Assembly: GCF_900624995.1 (NCBI RefSeq) | Contig: NZ_UYXQ01000014.1 | Location: forward strand, 29,337 to 93,336 | DNA length: 64,000 bases | Reading direction: 5' to 3' | Origin: Pseudomonas antarctica | Lineage (GTDB): Bacteria; Pseudomonadota; Gammaproteobacteria; Pseudomonadales; Pseudomonadaceae | Shown here: positions 25,040-34,162 of the stretch, piece by piece | How positions within the stretch are numbered: position 1 is the stretch's first letter | Layout: each line of letters begins with the position of its first letter | The notes under the pieces: model-generated | The model's input: only the letters and a program-made list of their open reading frames with translations | Told to the model about the DNA's origin: nothing | Database searches by the model: none | Translations under genes and position numbers: made by a program

Positions 25040-27268
25040 ATGAGCTTCGGCGCCGATGAAGAAATCCTTCAGGATTTCCTTGTAGAGGCCGGCGAAATTT
25101 TAGAGCAACTGTCCGAACAACTGGTCGAGCTGGAAAGCCGACCGGATGATGCGAACCTGCTCAATGCAATTTTTCGCGGTTTTCACACTGTAAAAGGGGG
25201 CGCCGGCTTCCTCCAGCTCCATGAGCTGGTGGAGTGCTGTCACATCGCCGAGAACGTGTTCGACATCCTGCGTAAGGGTGAGCGCCACGTCGACTCGGAA
25301 CTGATGGACGTGATTCTCGAAGCACTGGATGCGGTCAACGGCATGTTCAGTGAAGTGCGCGAACGTGCACCGATCACTGCCGCCACTCCGGAACTGCTGG
25401 CTGCCTTGGCGCGCCTGGCGGAACCTGCGGACACCGCGGCTGCGCCGGTGGTGGAAGCGGCTCCGGTGGCCGAACCGGAAGCGGACGTGACCGACAGCGA
25501 GTTCGAACAGCTGCTCAACTCACTCAGCGCGGTCAAGGCCGAGGCTGAAGCGCCGCCAGCGGCAGTTGCGCCTGCGACGCCGACCAGCGAAGACATTACC
25601 GACGATGAGTTCGAGTCCTTGCTCGACCAGTTGCACGGCAAAGGCCAGTTCGCTGCTGACGCGGTGGCACCTGCTGCCGCCGAGCCGCAAGCGCCTGCGG
25701 CGTCTACCAGCACCGACATTACCGACGACGAATTCGAGGCATTACTCGACCAACTGCACGGCAAAGGCACGTTTGCAGCTGATGCCTTGCCGGAAGTTGC
25801 AGCGCCCGCCGTCGCGCCAGCCGCCAGTGCAGCGCCTGCCAGTGCGGCACCGGCCGGTGACGGGCTGATCTCCGATCACGAATTCGAAGCCCTGCTCGAC
25901 GAATTGCACGGCAAAGGCAAGTTCACCGAAGTGGCCCCGGCCGCTGCGGCGACCGCCACGCCTGTCGCGGCGAAACCCGCGCCGGTCGAAGCCGCTGCAC
26001 CTGTTGCCGCCAAACCCGCTCCTGCTCCCGCTCCCGCAGCCGCCCCGGCGCCCGCGCGTGCTGCAGCGGCGCCGGCGGCCGAGAAGCCTGCCAGTGAAGC
26101 CGAAACCACCGTGCGGGTTGATACCGCACGCCTGGACGACATCATGAACATGGTCGGCGAACTGGTACTGGTGCGTAACCGCCTGGTGCGCCTGGGCCTG
26201 AGCAGTGGTGATGAAGCCATGCAAAAGGCCGTGTCGAACCTCGACGTGGTCACCGCAGACTTGCAGACCGCCGTGATGAAAACGCGGATGCAGCCGATCA
26301 AGAAAGTCTTCGGCCGCTTCCCGCGCCTGGTCCGCGACCTGGCGCGCCAGCTCAAGAAAGAGATCAACCTGGAACTGGTGGGTGAAGAAACCGACCTCGA
26401 CAAAAACCTTGTCGAGGCCTTGGCCGACCCGCTGGTCCACTTGGTGCGCAACGCCGTCGACCATGGCGTCGAAACCCCGGAAGAACGCGAAGCCTCGGGC
26501 AAGTCCCGCAACGGCAAGGTGATTCTGGCGGCCGAGCAAGAAGGCGACCATATCCTGCTGTCGATCACCGATGACGGCAAAGGCATGGACCCGGCGATTC
26601 TGCGCAATATCGCGGTCAAGCGTGGCGTGATGGACAAGGACGCCGCCGACCGCCTGACCGACACCGAGTGCTACAACCTGATCTTCGCCCCGGGCTTCTC
26701 GACCAAAACCGAGATCTCCGACGTGTCCGGCCGTGGTGTGGGCATGGACGTGGTGAAAACCAAGATCAGCCAGCTCAACGGCTCGATCAATATTTACTCG
26801 ACCAAGGGCCAGGGCTCCAAGATCGTGATCAAGGTGCCGTTGACCTTGGCGATCATGCCGACCCTGATGGTGATGCTGGGCAACCAGGCGTTCGCTTTCC
26901 CGCTGGTCAACGTCAACGAGATCTTCCACCTCGATTTGTCGCGCACCAACGTGGTGGACGGCCAGGAAGTGGTGATCGTGCGCGACAAGGCGTTGCCCCT
27001 GTTCTACCTCAAGCGCTGGCTAGTGGCATCGGCCAAGCATGAAGAGCAGCACGAAGGCCACGTGGTGATTCTCTCCGTGGGCACTCAGCGGATCGGCTTT
27101 GTCGTCGATCAGTTGGTGGGCCAGGAAGAGGTGGTTATCAAGCCTTTGGGCAAAATGCTGCAGGGAACCCCGGGCATGTCGGGTGCGACCATCACCGGTG
27201 ACGGTCGGATCGCGCTGATTCTCGATGTTCCGAGCATGCTCAAGCGTTACGCCGCACGGCGTATTTGA
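25040..27268 (+). CDS. cheA: Chemotaxis histidine kinase CheA
   Basis: The 742-residue kinase has an N-terminal Hpt domain with His49 (RGFHTVKGGAGFL), a long Ala/Pro-rich linker (about residues 130-350), the dimerisation domain, the ATPase domain (LVHLVRNAVDHGVE, DDGKGMD and GRGVGMDVV) and a C-terminal CheW-like domain. The linker carries four spaced repeats of the type D-x-T-D-x-EFE-x-LLDQLHGKG at residues 149, 185, 226 and 274, the first one degenerate. In polar flagellates this linker is where ParP and ParC are known to dock. Both partners are encoded downstream. Confidence 0.95.
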   Translation: MSFGADEEILQDFLVEAGEILEQLSEQLVELESRPDDANLLNAIFRGFHTVKGGAGFLQLHELVECCHIAENVFDILRKGERHVDSELMDVILEALDAVNGMFSEVRERAPITAATPELLAALARLAEPADTAAAPVVEAAPVAEPEADVTDSEFEQLLNSLSAVKAEAEAPPAAVAPATPTSEDITDDEFESLLDQLHGKGQFAADAVAPAAAEPQAPAASTSTDITDDEFEALLDQLHGKGTFAADALPEVAAPAVAPAASAAPASAAPAGDGLISDHEFEALLDELHGKGKFTEVAPAAAATATPVAAKPAPVEAAAPVAAKPAPAPAPAAAPAPARAAAAPAAEKPASEAETTVRVDTARLDDIMNMVGELVLVRNRLVRLGLSSGDEAMQKAVSNLDVVTADLQTAVMKTRMQPIKKVFGRFPRLVRDLARQLKKEINLELVGEETDLDKNLVEALADPLVHLVRNAVDHGVETPEEREASGKSRNGKVILAAEQEGDHILLSITDDGKGMDPAILRNIAVKRGVMDKDAADRLTDTECYNLIFAPGFSTKTEISDVSGRGVGMDVVKTKISQLNGSINIYSTKGQGSKIVIKVPLTLAIMPTLMVMLGNQAFAFPLVNVNEIFHLDLSRTNVVDGQEVVIVRDKALPLFYLKRWLVASAKHEEQHEGHVVILSVGTQRIGFVVDQLVGQEEVVIKPLGKMLQGTPGMSGATITGDGRIALILDVPSMLKRYAARRI

Positions 27269-27316
27269 TTCTGGCGGGGCAGGGCGGTATTGCCCGCCCC
27301 GCCTAACGGAGTGTTT

Positions 27317-28438
27317 ATGGCAGTCAAGGTCCTGGTGGTGGACGATTCGGGTTTCTTCCGCCGCCGCGTCTCGGAAATTCTTTCCGCCGATCCAACGATT
27401 CAGGTGGTCGGCACGGCCACTAACGGCAAAGAGGCGATTGATCAGGCCATTGCGTTGAAGCCGGACGTAATCACCATGGACTACGAGATGCCGATGATGG
27501 ATGGCATCACGGCAGTTCGGCACATCATGCAGCGCTGCCCGACGCCGGTATTGATGTTCTCATCGCTCACTCACGAAGGCGCCCGGGTTACCCTGGATGC
27601 GTTGGACGCGGGTGCGGTGGACTTCCTGCCGAAGAATTTCGAAGACATCTCGCGCAACCCCGAGAAGGTCAAGCAGATGCTGTGCGAGAAGGTGCACAGC
27701 ATTTCGCGCAGTAACCGTCGCAGCTTGTTCAGTGCGCCGGCGCCTGCACCGGTTGCAGCACCGGCTGCGCCGAGTTCCTCGTTTGCACGCCCGGCACCTG
27801 CACCCGTGGCACGCCCTGTGGCGTCGCCGGTTCGTGCGTCTGCGTCGAGCGCGCATTCGCCGGCACCCAAGCGCAAAGCCTACAAGCTGGTCGCGATTGG
27901 CACGTCCACCGGTGGCCCGGTGGCCTTGCAACGGGTGTTGACCCAATTGCCGGCCAACTTCCCGGCGCCGATTGTGCTGATCCAGCACATGCCGGCAGCC
28001 TTTACCAAGGCCTTTGCCGAGCGCCTGGACAAGCTGTGCCGCATTACCGTCAAGGAGGCCGAGGATGGCGATATCCTTCGCCCAGGCCTGGCGCTGCTGG
28101 CCCCGGGCGGCAAGCAGATGATGGTCGATGGCCGTGGTGCGATCAAAATCCTGCCGGGTGACGAGCGTCTCAACTACAAGCCGTGCGTGGACATCACCTT
28201 CGGTTCGGCAGCCAAGTCCTACGGCGACAAAGTTCTGGCGGTGGTGCTCACCGGCATGGGCGCCGACGGCCGTGAAGGCGCGCGCCTGCTCAAGCAGGGC
28301 GGCAGCGCAATCTGGGCCCAGGACGAAGCCAGCTGTGTGATCTATGGCATGCCCATGGCCATCGTCAAGGCTGACTTGGCCGACGCCGTCTACAGTCTGG
28401 ACGACATCGGTAAACATCTGGTGGAGGCCTGCCTCTGA
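27317..28438 (+). CDS. cheB: Chemotaxis methylesterase CheB
   Basis: The 373-residue protein has an N-terminal receiver ([13 protein letters not shown] and [13 protein letters not shown]), an Ala/Pro-rich linker at about residues 140-185 and a C-terminal esterase with the catalytic Ser in GTSTGGP, the His in [10 protein letters not shown] and the Asp in [10 protein letters not shown]. It removes methyl groups from chemoreceptors and helps adaptation. ATG 27317 follows ACGGAG. The stop overlaps the motC ATG by one base (TGATG). Confidence 0.95.
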   Translation: MAVKVLVVDDSGFFRRRVSEILSADPTIQVVGTATNGKEAIDQAIALKPDVITMDYEMPMMDGITAVRHIMQRCPTPVLMFSSLTHEGARVTLDALDAGAVDFLPKNFEDISRNPEKVKQMLCEKVHSISRSNRRSLFSAPAPAPVAAPAAPSSSFARPAPAPVARPVASPVRASASSAHSPAPKRKAYKLVAIGTSTGGPVALQRVLTQLPANFPAPIVLIQHMPAAFTKAFAERLDKLCRITVKEAEDGDILRPGLALLAPGGKQMMVDGRGAIKILPGDERLNYKPCVDITFGSAAKSYGDKVLAVVLTGMGADGREGARLLKQGGSAIWAQDEASCVIYGMPMAIVKADLADAVYSLDDIGKHLVEACL

Positions 28439-29178
28439 TGGATGTCTTGAGCCTGATTGGCATCACCATGGCGTTTGTCGCGATTATCGGCGGCAACTAC
28501 CTTGAAGGCGGCCACCTCGGCGCCTTGGCCAACGGCCCGGCTGCGCTGATCGTGATTGGCGGCACTGTGGGCGCTGCGTTGCTGCAGTCGCCCATGAGTT
28601 CGTTCAAGCGCGCGATGCAGACCCTGATTTGGATTATTTTCCCGCCACGCGTTGACCTGCCCAGTGGCATTGACCGGGTGGTCAATTGGAGCCTCACTGC
28701 TCGCAAGGAAGGCCTGCTGGGCCTGGAAGGCGTGGCCGACGCCGAGCCCGACAGCTACGCGCGCAAAGGCCTGCAGTTGCTGGTGGACGGCGCCGAGCCG
28801 GAAGCGATTCGCAGCATCCTGGAGGTGGACTTTCTCACCCAGGAAAGCCGCGACATCAATGCGGCCAAAGTCTTTGAAAGCATGGGCGGCTACGCCCCGA
28901 CTATCGGCATCATCGGTGCGGTGATGGGCTTGATCCACGTGATGGGTAACCTGGCCGACCCGTCGCAGTTGGGCAGTGGCATTGCTGTGGCGTTTGTCGC
29001 CACCATCTACGGCGTAGCGAGTGCCAACCTGGTGTTGTTGCCGGTGGCCAGCAAGCTCAAGTCGATCGCCATGCGCCAATCGCGTTACCGCGAGATGCTG
29101 CTGGAAGGCATCTTGTCGATTGCCGAGGGTGAGAACCCGCGCTCCATCGAATTGAAGCTGCAGGGCTTCATGGACTGA
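28438..29178 (+). CDS. motC: Flagellar stator protein MotC (MotA type)
   Basis: The 246-residue protein has four membrane segments and the MotA/TolQ/ExbB channel region with GYAPTIGIIGAVMGLIHVM. Its cytoplasmic loop bears the charged residues that interact with FliG. Pseudomonas carries two stators, MotAB and MotCD. The location inside the chemotaxis operon and the pairing with motD identify this one as MotC. It overlaps cheB and is followed by motD. Confidence 0.93.
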   Translation: MDVLSLIGITMAFVAIIGGNYLEGGHLGALANGPAALIVIGGTVGAALLQSPMSSFKRAMQTLIWIIFPPRVDLPSGIDRVVNWSLTARKEGLLGLEGVADAEPDSYARKGLQLLVDGAEPEAIRSILEVDFLTQESRDINAAKVFESMGGYAPTIGIIGAVMGLIHVMGNLADPSQLGSGIAVAFVATIYGVASANLVLLPVASKLKSIAMRQSRYREMLLEGILSIAEGENPRSIELKLQGFMD

Positions 29179-29193
29179 TGGGAGGAATTGAGT

Positions 29194-30081
29194 GTGAGCC
29201 GTCGCCGTCGCGAGCCTGAAGAACACGTCAACCATGAACGCTGGCTAGTGTCCTATGCCGACTTCATTACCTTGTTGTTCGCGTTTTTCGTGGTGATGTA
29301 CTCCATCTCATCGATCAACGAAGGCAAGTACAAGGTGATTTCCCAGGCGCTGATCGGCGTGTTTAACGATGCTGACCGCTCCATCAAGCCGATTCCTATC
29401 GGCGAAGAACGGCCTAAGACCGTGACCCCGGCCAAGCCGCTGGTCAACGACAGCGATGAAACCGCTGCCGGCGTGGGGGGCACCAGCGACCCGCTGAAAA
29501 GCATCGCCGACGATATCAGCGCCGCGTTTGGCGACCTGATTAGCTCAAACCAGATGACCGTGCGCGGCAATGAACTGTGGGTGGAGATCGAGCTTAATTC
29601 CAGCCTGCTGTTCGCCAGCGCCGACGCGATGCCGAGCGATCAGGCGTTCACCATCATCGACAAAGTGGCGGCGATCCTCAAACCGTTTGAAAACCCGATC
29701 CACGTTGAAGGCTTTACCGATAATTTCCCGATTGCGACCGCGCAGTACCCGACCAACTGGGAGCTGTCCTCAGCGCGTGCCGCGAGCATCGTGCGCATGC
29801 TCGCGATGCAGGGTGTGAACCCTAGCCGGTTGGCGTCGGTGGGCTATGGTGAGTTCCAGCCGGTGGCCAATAACGCCACCGCCGAGGGCCGTGCGCGTAA
29901 CCGTCGTGTGGTGCTGGTGGTGTCACGTAACCTGGATGTACGCCGCAGCCTGACCGGTACTGGCACCGCTAATGCAACACCGGATGCGGCCTTGAAGCGG
30001 GCTGGCACACAAACTGCCCCGCCAACCGTTAAGCCGTCGGTTCGTCAGAGCGCCGTCAATTCTCCGTCACCGGCAAAATAA
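29194..30081 (+). CDS. motD: Flagellar stator protein MotD (MotB type)
   Basis: The 295-residue protein has the ERWLVSYADFITLLFAFFVV membrane segment with the proton-carrying Asp, a periplasmic linker and a C-terminal OmpA-like peptidoglycan-binding domain (VEGFTDNFPI, NWELSSARAASIVRML and GRARNRRVVL). I chose GTG 29194 (SRRRREPEEHVNHERW) because GGAGG stands at eight bases. A TTG two codons earlier also lies in frame. The C-terminal tail after the domain is low complexity. Confidence 0.93.
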   Translation: MSRRRREPEEHVNHERWLVSYADFITLLFAFFVVMYSISSINEGKYKVISQALIGVFNDADRSIKPIPIGEERPKTVTPAKPLVNDSDETAAGVGGTSDPLKSIADDISAAFGDLISSNQMTVRGNELWVEIELNSSLLFASADAMPSDQAFTIIDKVAAILKPFENPIHVEGFTDNFPIATAQYPTNWELSSARAASIVRMLAMQGVNPSRLASVGYGEFQPVANNATAEGRARNRRVVLVVSRNLDVRRSLTGTGTANATPDAALKRAGTQTAPPTVKPSVRQSAVNSPSPAK

Positions 30082-30132
30082 CTTTATGCACTGTCTCGGT
30101 CGCGCGTTAGCCCACCGGGAGGAATCAACCGA

Positions 30133-30921
30133 ATGAGAGTCTGGGCAGTTGCCAATCAAAAAGGTGGAGTCGGCAAGACCACCACCTCCATCGCCTTAGC
30201 CGGTTTGCTGGCCGAGGCGGGCAAGCGTGTGGTCGTGGTCGACCTCGACCCGCATGGCTCGATGACCAGCTATTTCGGCTACGACCCGGATGCGCTGGAG
30301 CACAGCTGTTACGACTTGTTCCTGCACAAGGGCAGCGTGCCTGCCGACTTGCCTGGGCAACTGCTGCTACCGACCAGTAACGACAGCATTTCCTTGCTGC
30401 CGTCGAGCACCGCCTTGGCCACCCTTGAGCGTCAGTCGCCGGGGCAGAGCGGCCTGGGCCTGGTCATCGCCAAGACCCTGGCGCAGCTGTGGCAAGCGTT
30501 CGACTACGCCATCATCGACAGCCCGCCGTTGCTCGGCGTGCTGATGGTCAACGCCTTGGCGGCCAGCCAGCAACTGGTGATCCCGGTGCAGACCGAGCAC
30601 CTGGCGGTCAAAGGCCTGGAGCGTATGGTCAGCACCCTGGCGATGATCAACCGTTCGCGCAAACAGGCGCTGCCCTTCAGCATCGTGCCCACCCTGTTTG
30701 ACCGTCGTACCCAGGCGTCTCTCGGGACTTTACGGGTGTTGCGTGACGCTTACCCGCAGACTATCTGGAATGGTTACATTCCGGTGGACACGCGCCTGCG
30801 TGACGCCAGCCGTGCCGGGCTCACGCCTTCGCAGTTCGACGGTAAAAGCCGTGGCGTGCTGGCTTACCGCGCGTTGCTCAAGCATCTGCTGTCGCAGCAG
30901 CTTGTGGCGCAGGTGGCGTGA
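30133..30921 (+). CDS. parC: Chemotaxis-associated ParA-like ATPase ParC
   Basis: The 262-residue protein is a ParA/Soj-type ATPase with QKGGVGKTTTS at residues 9-19 and DLDPHGSMTSYFG. In Pseudomonas and Vibrio this chemotaxis-operon ParA places the chemosensory array at the cell pole through ParP. The operon position after motD and before a CheW-domain protein separates it from chromosome-partition ParA. The stop shares one base with the parP ATG (TGATG). Confidence 0.9.
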   Translation: MRVWAVANQKGGVGKTTTSIALAGLLAEAGKRVVVVDLDPHGSMTSYFGYDPDALEHSCYDLFLHKGSVPADLPGQLLLPTSNDSISLLPSSTALATLERQSPGQSGLGLVIAKTLAQLWQAFDYAIIDSPPLLGVLMVNALAASQQLVIPVQTEHLAVKGLERMVSTLAMINRSRKQALPFSIVPTLFDRRTQASLGTLRVLRDAYPQTIWNGYIPVDTRLRDASRAGLTPSQFDGKSRGVLAYRALLKHLLSQQLVAQVA

Positions 30922-31700
30922 TGAACCGTCCCGTTAAACTCAAGACCCGACCGCAACTGGCACTCGAATCCTACCTGGATGCGTTGCTGCAGGACGCGAC
31001 CGAGGAGGAGCTGCCGGAACCGATTCTGGTACTTGAACCTCTCGTCGTAGAGCCCGAAAGCACGCTGGACGAATTCCAACAGGCGGTGCTTGAAGAACAA
31101 GCCCGTGATGCGCACGTCGTGCCGGTTGCGGTGCCGGTTGTTGAGGCGCCGGTGGTGGTCGAACCGGTGGTGCAAGTCCATCGGCCACCGAGCATCACGC
31201 CGCCGCCGGTCACTGGTGATGGTCGGCCGTCATGGGCGGCCGAGCCGTTCGAATGCCTGTTGTTCGACGTCGCCGGGTTGACCCTGGCGGTGCCGCTGGT
31301 GTGCCTGGGTTCGATCTATTCGCTGCAAGGCCAGGAGCTGACGCCACTGTTCGGGCAACCGGAGTGGTTCCTCGGCATCCTGCCAAGCCAGGCTGGCAAC
31401 CTCAAGGTGCTGGACACCGCGCGCTGGGTGATGCCCGACCGCTACCGCGATGATTTTCGCCAAGGCTTGCAATACGTGATCTCGGTGCAGGGCTACGAGT
31501 GGGGGCTGGCGGTGCATCAAGTCAGCCGCTCGTTGCGCCTGGACCCGAACGAAATCAAATGGCGCAGCCACCGGGGCCAACGGCCGTGGTTGGCGGGCAC
31601 CGTGATTGAACATATGTGCGCGTTGCTGGATGTCGCCGAGCTGGCCGAGTTGATCGCCAGCGGCGCCGTCAAGACGATGGCGCCGAACAAACACAGTTGA
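30921..31700 (+). CDS. parP: CheW-domain polar array adaptor ParP
   Basis: The 259-residue protein has an acidic, Val/Pro-rich N-terminal half (residues 1-105) and a C-terminal CheW-like domain (about residues 110-255, with FECLLFDVAGLTLAVPLVCLG). ParP ties ParC to CheA and receptors, and stabilises arrays at the pole. The ATG at 30921 overlaps the parC stop. A GTG directly before it is also in frame. Normal length for the family. Confidence 0.88.
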   Translation: MNRPVKLKTRPQLALESYLDALLQDATEEELPEPILVLEPLVVEPESTLDEFQQAVLEEQARDAHVVPVAVPVVEAPVVVEPVVQVHRPPSITPPPVTGDGRPSWAAEPFECLLFDVAGLTLAVPLVCLGSIYSLQGQELTPLFGQPEWFLGILPSQAGNLKVLDTARWVMPDRYRDDFRQGLQYVISVQGYEWGLAVHQVSRSLRLDPNEIKWRSHRGQRPWLAGTVIEHMCALLDVAELAELIASGAVKTMAPNKHS

Positions 31701-31780
31701 TTGAACAATAAGGCCCGCATGCGAGTGCGGTCAGCGAAGTACACACGCCGAGTAAAACGGCATTTGAAGGGGTCAGAGAG

Positions 31781-32263
31781 ATGAACAAGTCAGCGTCCGC
31801 ACAAGGTTTAGATGATCCGATCCTGCAATGGGTTACCTTCAAACTGGACAACGAGTCGTATGGCATCAACGTGATGCGCGTGCAGGAAGTGCTGCGTTAC
31901 ACCGAGATCGCACCGGTCCCAGGTGCGCCAAGCTATGTGCTGGGCATCATCAACCTGCGCGGTAACGTCGTGACCGTGATCGACACCCGCCAGCGTTTTG
32001 GTCTGGTGCCGACCGAAGTCAACGACAACACCCGTATCGTCATCATCGAAGCCGACAAGCAAGTGGTCGGGATCATGGTCGACAGCGTGGCTGAAGTGGT
32101 TTACCTGCGCCAATCGGAAGTGGAAACCGCGCCGAACGTTGGCAACGAAGAGTCGGCCAAGTTCATTCAGGGCGTGTGCAACAAGAACGGCGAACTGCTG
32201 ATTCTGGTTGAGCTGGACAAGATGATGAGCGAAGAAGAATGGTCGGAACTGGAGAGCATCTGA
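31781..32263 (+). CDS. cheW: Chemotaxis coupling protein CheW
   Basis: The 160-residue protein is a single CheW domain. It has the conserved SYGINVMRVQEVLRY and GIINLRGNVVTVID segments. It couples chemoreceptors to CheA. A run of 80 bases separates it from parP. The next gene starts directly at its stop. Confidence 0.95.
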   Translation: MNKSASAQGLDDPILQWVTFKLDNESYGINVMRVQEVLRYTEIAPVPGAPSYVLGIINLRGNVVTVIDTRQRFGLVPTEVNDNTRIVIIEADKQVVGIMVDSVAEVVYLRQSEVETAPNVGNEESAKFIQGVCNKNGELLILVELDKMMSEEEWSELESI

Positions 32264-32656
32264 TTGTTCTTTGAGGCGGCGGTGATTGTCCTGGCCCTGT
32301 TGTGGGCCGGGACGGTGGCATTCCTGCTGCGCTACATGCGCCAGCAACGGGGATTGGCCCAGCAACAGGCCGAGCGCGACGCCGTGCGTGACCGGCGCAT
32401 CCTCGACCTGGTCAAGCGCGTGGATCACTTCCAGCAGAGTGCGGTGAAGGTCGGGGACGAGGTGCATGAACTGCGCGCGATCCTCGGGCCGTTACCGGAC
32501 AAGCTGGCGCAGATCGAACAGCGCGACCCTTCGAGCCTGTCGTTTGCCCAGGCGGCGAAGCTGGTGGGCATGGGCGCGACCGTGGATGAGCTGACGCAGT
32601 CGTGCGGCTTGACCCAGGCTGAGGCGCAGTTGATGAGTAAGTTGCACAAGAGCTGA
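32264..32656 (+). CDS. DUF2802 family protein
   Basis: The 130-residue protein starts with a membrane segment (AAVIVLALLWAGTVAFLLRYM), then a coiled-coil region, and a C-terminal stretch with SFAQAAKLVGMGATVDELTQSCGL, which resembles a small helix-turn-helix. The start is TTG, directly after the cheW stop. A gene of this family is found after cheW in many Pseudomonas chemotaxis operons, and its role is unknown. It closes the operon here. Confidence 0.85.
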   Translation: MFFEAAVIVLALLWAGTVAFLLRYMRQQRGLAQQQAERDAVRDRRILDLVKRVDHFQQSAVKVGDEVHELRAILGPLPDKLAQIEQRDPSSLSFAQAAKLVGMGATVDELTQSCGLTQAEAQLMSKLHKS

Positions 32657-32791
32657 CCTGCGTCGCAGTTCCCGCCGTTGACCGAGACGTTGCGGGTCGT
32701 GTCACAAGTGGCCTGCATCGTCAGGGCACTTTTTCGTCTTTGTGATGACCAATCCTGAATCTGTAGGACGTTTCACTCACAAGGATGAAGA

Positions 32792-33142
32792 ATGTCTTTC
32801 CACGTTTTCGTTGGAATAAATCCGTCTGGTTTGCGGCCTCTATGCGTCGCTGCCTGCGTCCTCATCAGCGCTTTCGCGCTCAGCGGCTGTACCCCTTTTC
32901 AACCGCCGCCGCCAGATTTCTCGAAATGGTACAAAACCGGTGTATCCCTTGACGGTGTAAAAAGCGCCATGCGTGCCTGTGGGTATACCAACCTGGACGG
33001 TGCGGGAGACGCATCGCCTGTCGATATCAGGCTGACGCGCTTCTACTGCATGAAGGACGCAGGCTTCAAACGCAACGATAACCTCGACCTGTGCAAGACC
33101 GGACGCATCAGTGAATCACCGGTGTGCGAAGGCCGCCGTTAA
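32792..33142 (+). CDS. Small predicted lipoprotein, function unknown
   Basis: The 116-residue product has a signal peptide ending in the lipobox LSGC (Cys at about residue 33), then PPPPDFSKWYKTGVSLDGVK. The mature part has several cysteines (ACGY, FYCMK, DLCKTG and PVCEG), which suggests disulphides. I do not recognise the family. It is the first of three lipoprotein genes with short spacing (24 and 33 bases). Confidence 0.75.
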   Translation: MSFHVFVGINPSGLRPLCVAACVLISAFALSGCTPFQPPPPDFSKWYKTGVSLDGVKSAMRACGYTNLDGAGDASPVDIRLTRFYCMKDAGFKRNDNLDLCKTGRISESPVCEGRR

Positions 33143-33165
33143 CGCTTAATCAAAAGGAAACAGGG

Positions 33166-33492
33166 ATGAACACTACACGCAATGCATGCTATGGCGCCGC
33201 TTTGATGCTGGCGGTGGCAGGGCTGGGCGGTTGCGCTTCGTCGATGACCGAGACCGGCGAGCCCGGGGTGAAGATGGGGGACAGCTACGCACAGGTGCTC
33301 GCGGTGGTGAGCCGCAACAATACGGTGACCAAGCAGGTCGATGGCCAGGGCTTTCGCGCGCAAGGCTATTCGGCGATGTTCAAGGATTGCCGCATCAAGT
33401 ACTTCATCTTTCAGGGGGCCGATGGCTTGCAGCGGGTGAAGTACGATCCGGCGCCGCTGTTGTCGGTAAACCAGAATTGCCGACAGCCGTAA
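33166..33492 (+). CDS. Small predicted lipoprotein, function unknown
   Basis: The 108-residue product has a signal peptide with the lipobox LGGC (Cys at about residue 23). The mature part has two further cysteines (KDCRIKYF and NQNCRQP), and is short and soluble. It might form one small domain with the pattern MGDSYAQVLAVVSRNN. AAGGAAACAGGG precedes the ATG. No family was recognised. Confidence 0.75.
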   Translation: MNTTRNACYGAALMLAVAGLGGCASSMTETGEPGVKMGDSYAQVLAVVSRNNTVTKQVDGQGFRAQGYSAMFKDCRIKYFIFQGADGLQRVKYDPAPLLSVNQNCRQP

Positions 33493-33525
33493 CGGGCCCT
33501 TTCTTCCTCTGTGAGTTGAACGCTG

Positions 33526-34071
33526 ATGAGTATTTTGCGTGTTATGCCCGTGACGCTTCTGGTGCTGCTGACGGGCTGCGGCCAAGTGGCGAACATCCGT
33601 TCCCTCTCCACCGCTTACGCCCCGCCGCAGTCGGGCGAGACCGCCCGCGTACGGCTGATCACCGATGGCCTGGTACGCGCAGTGCCGGGGCGTGATTGCC
33701 TGGACTGGAAGGTGCCGGGCGCCGGGGTGATGGCGTCGACCAAGGCCGGCTTCGCCGATCGTAACGGCGAAAGCCTAGGCATGCCCGGGCCGATTTACAC
33801 CTGGGACGGTGCGGTGACCACGGAACTGGTGGTGCCGGCGAACAAGCCGATCGCGTTGCATTACCTGGGGCAATTACAGTATTCCCGGCAATGCTTCAGC
33901 AGCATGACCTTCGTGCCTCGACCCGGGGCGGATTACATGGTGCAGGCGACTATCTATGCCGGTTGTTCAATCCAGCTGCAGGCGCTGTCTGCGGACGGCA
34001 AGCAATGGGACGCGGTAGAACCTGAGCCCAAGGGCAAGCTGTCGATGTGCAACGCGATGGATAACTTCTAG
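33526..34071 (+). CDS. Predicted lipoprotein, function unknown
   Basis: The 181-residue product has a short signal with the lipobox LTGC (Cys at about residue 18). The mature part is beta-rich: ARVRLITDGLVRAVPGRDCLDW, PANKPIALHYLGQLQYSRQC and ADYMVQATIYAGCSIQLQAL. Such features fit a secreted or outer-membrane anchored beta-sandwich protein. It is the third gene in the lipoprotein group. Confidence 0.75.
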   Translation: MSILRVMPVTLLVLLTGCGQVANIRSLSTAYAPPQSGETARVRLITDGLVRAVPGRDCLDWKVPGAGVMASTKAGFADRNGESLGMPGPIYTWDGAVTTELVVPANKPIALHYLGQLQYSRQCFSSMTFVPRPGADYMVQATIYAGCSIQLQALSADGKQWDAVEPEPKGKLSMCNAMDNF

Positions 34072-34162
34072 CGGAACAACTAATTTGCAACCGCAATGGC
34101 TTTTTTCCCTCCGGCAAATGTCCACATCCTTCAAGCACCTTTGAACCCAGGAGATTTCCCCT

